A stretch of 64,000 nt of DNA from NCBI RefSeq assembly GCF_900129155.1, contig NZ_FQVF01000002.1:186001-250000 (forward strand). Direction: 5' to 3'. Under the pieces are notes generated by a model. It saw only the letters and a program-made list of their open reading frames with translations, was not told the DNA's origin and made no database searches. Below are positions 63,747-64,000 of this stretch, one piece after another (the stretch's first letter is position 1; every line of letters starts with the position of its first letter). Origin of the DNA: Marinomonas polaris DSM 16579. GTDB lineage: Bacteria > Pseudomonadota > Gammaproteobacteria > Pseudomonadales > Marinomonadaceae. Made by a program: the position numbers and the translations under genes.

Positions 63747-64000
63747 GCGTTTTAATCATTGCAGAACACGATAACAAATCTCTAAAGCCTGCGACCTTAA
63801 ACACAGTGACCGCAGCAACACAAATTGATGCTGATGTTCATGTCTTGGTTGTCGGTTTTGAATGCCAAACCGTCGTCGAGCAGGCTTCACAAGTGGCTGG
63901 CGTCACCAAGGTATTGGTCGCTGACAATGCCGCTTATGAGCATCAGTTGGCAGAAAATGTTTCTAAATTGGTGGTTGAAGTCTCTAGCGACTACGAACAC
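63743..64000 (+). CDS. etfA: Electron transfer flavoprotein subunit alpha (partial)
   Basis: ATG 63743 overlaps the etfB stop (ATGA). The product, cut by the window end, begins [20 protein letters not shown] and continues with an alternating alpha/beta pattern ([15 protein letters not shown]). Start and order (etfBA) fit EtfA. Confidence 0.93.
   Translation, partial: MSVLIIAEHDNKSLKPATLNTVTAATQIDADVHVLVVGFECQTVVEQASQVAGVTKVLVADNAAYEHQLAENVSKLVVEVSSDYEH

Overview
The window is a piece of a gammaproteobacterial chromosome. Gene content points to a marine Oceanospirillales-type organism, possibly Marinomonas-like: an Rnf ion-pumping complex followed by nth, MotY of the sodium-driven polar flagellar motor, CpxRA with a divergent Spy/CpxP protein, AzlCD, and a long-form acyl-CoA dehydrogenase. 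The genus is an inference. No rRNA, tRNA, CRISPR array, insertion sequence or integrase gene was seen.

The backbone from about 2.3 to 35.4 kb is mostly housekeeping. In order it holds an SDR oxidoreductase with an Ada-like DNA-repair regulator, a cupin regulator with azlCD, trxC, ferredoxin with the U32 tRNA hydroxylation protein TrhP, an iron-regulated TonB receptor, large DUF748/AsmA-like envelope protein, rnt, motY, argG, a ribokinase/nucleoside hydrolase pair, an RRM protein, an omega-aminotransferase, nth with rnfEGDCBA, metG, apbC and dcd. From 41 to 64 kb come a NUDIX hydrolase, ccdAB, several DUF proteins, a PAS-GGDEF cyclase, ilvE, cpxRA, an NCS2 purine permease, a SPOUT methyltransferase, a CobW GTPase and a fatty-acid oxidation block (acyl-CoA dehydrogenase, SCP2, FadD-like ligase, enoyl-CoA hydratase, etfBA).

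Two accessory regions stand out. At 0-2 kb a tandem-TIR protein is followed by a well-formed integron attC site and then by a dihydrofolate reductase of the DfrA1 (trimethoprim-resistance cassette) type. At 35.4-41.1 kb a defence-like block is bracketed by copies of a hairpin-rich dispersed repeat: three tandem copies on the left and one inverted copy on the right. Inside are (i) a type III toxin-antitoxin locus of TenpIN type with its own promoter, a two-repeat antitoxin RNA, an intrinsic terminator and the toxin gene; (ii) a GHKL ATPase fused to a PD-(D/E)XK nuclease; (iii) a HEPN protein with an RX4H motif; and (iv) a small PD-(D/E)XK protein. Genes (ii), (iii) and (iv) are separated by attC-like sites. 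The TIR gene and the GHKL gene share a roughly 110-bp module plus a 30-bp boundary sequence upstream, ending at the same distance from a GTTA core.

The simplest reading is that both regions are remnants of integrase-less cassette arrays carrying anti-phage genes, spread or reshuffled with the hairpin-rich repeat. Regulatory sites visible by eye include a Fur box before the TonB receptor, an ANR/FNR-type box before trhP, a CpxR box between the Spy-like gene and cpxR, and a 32-bp perfect palindrome before the cupin regulator of azlCD.
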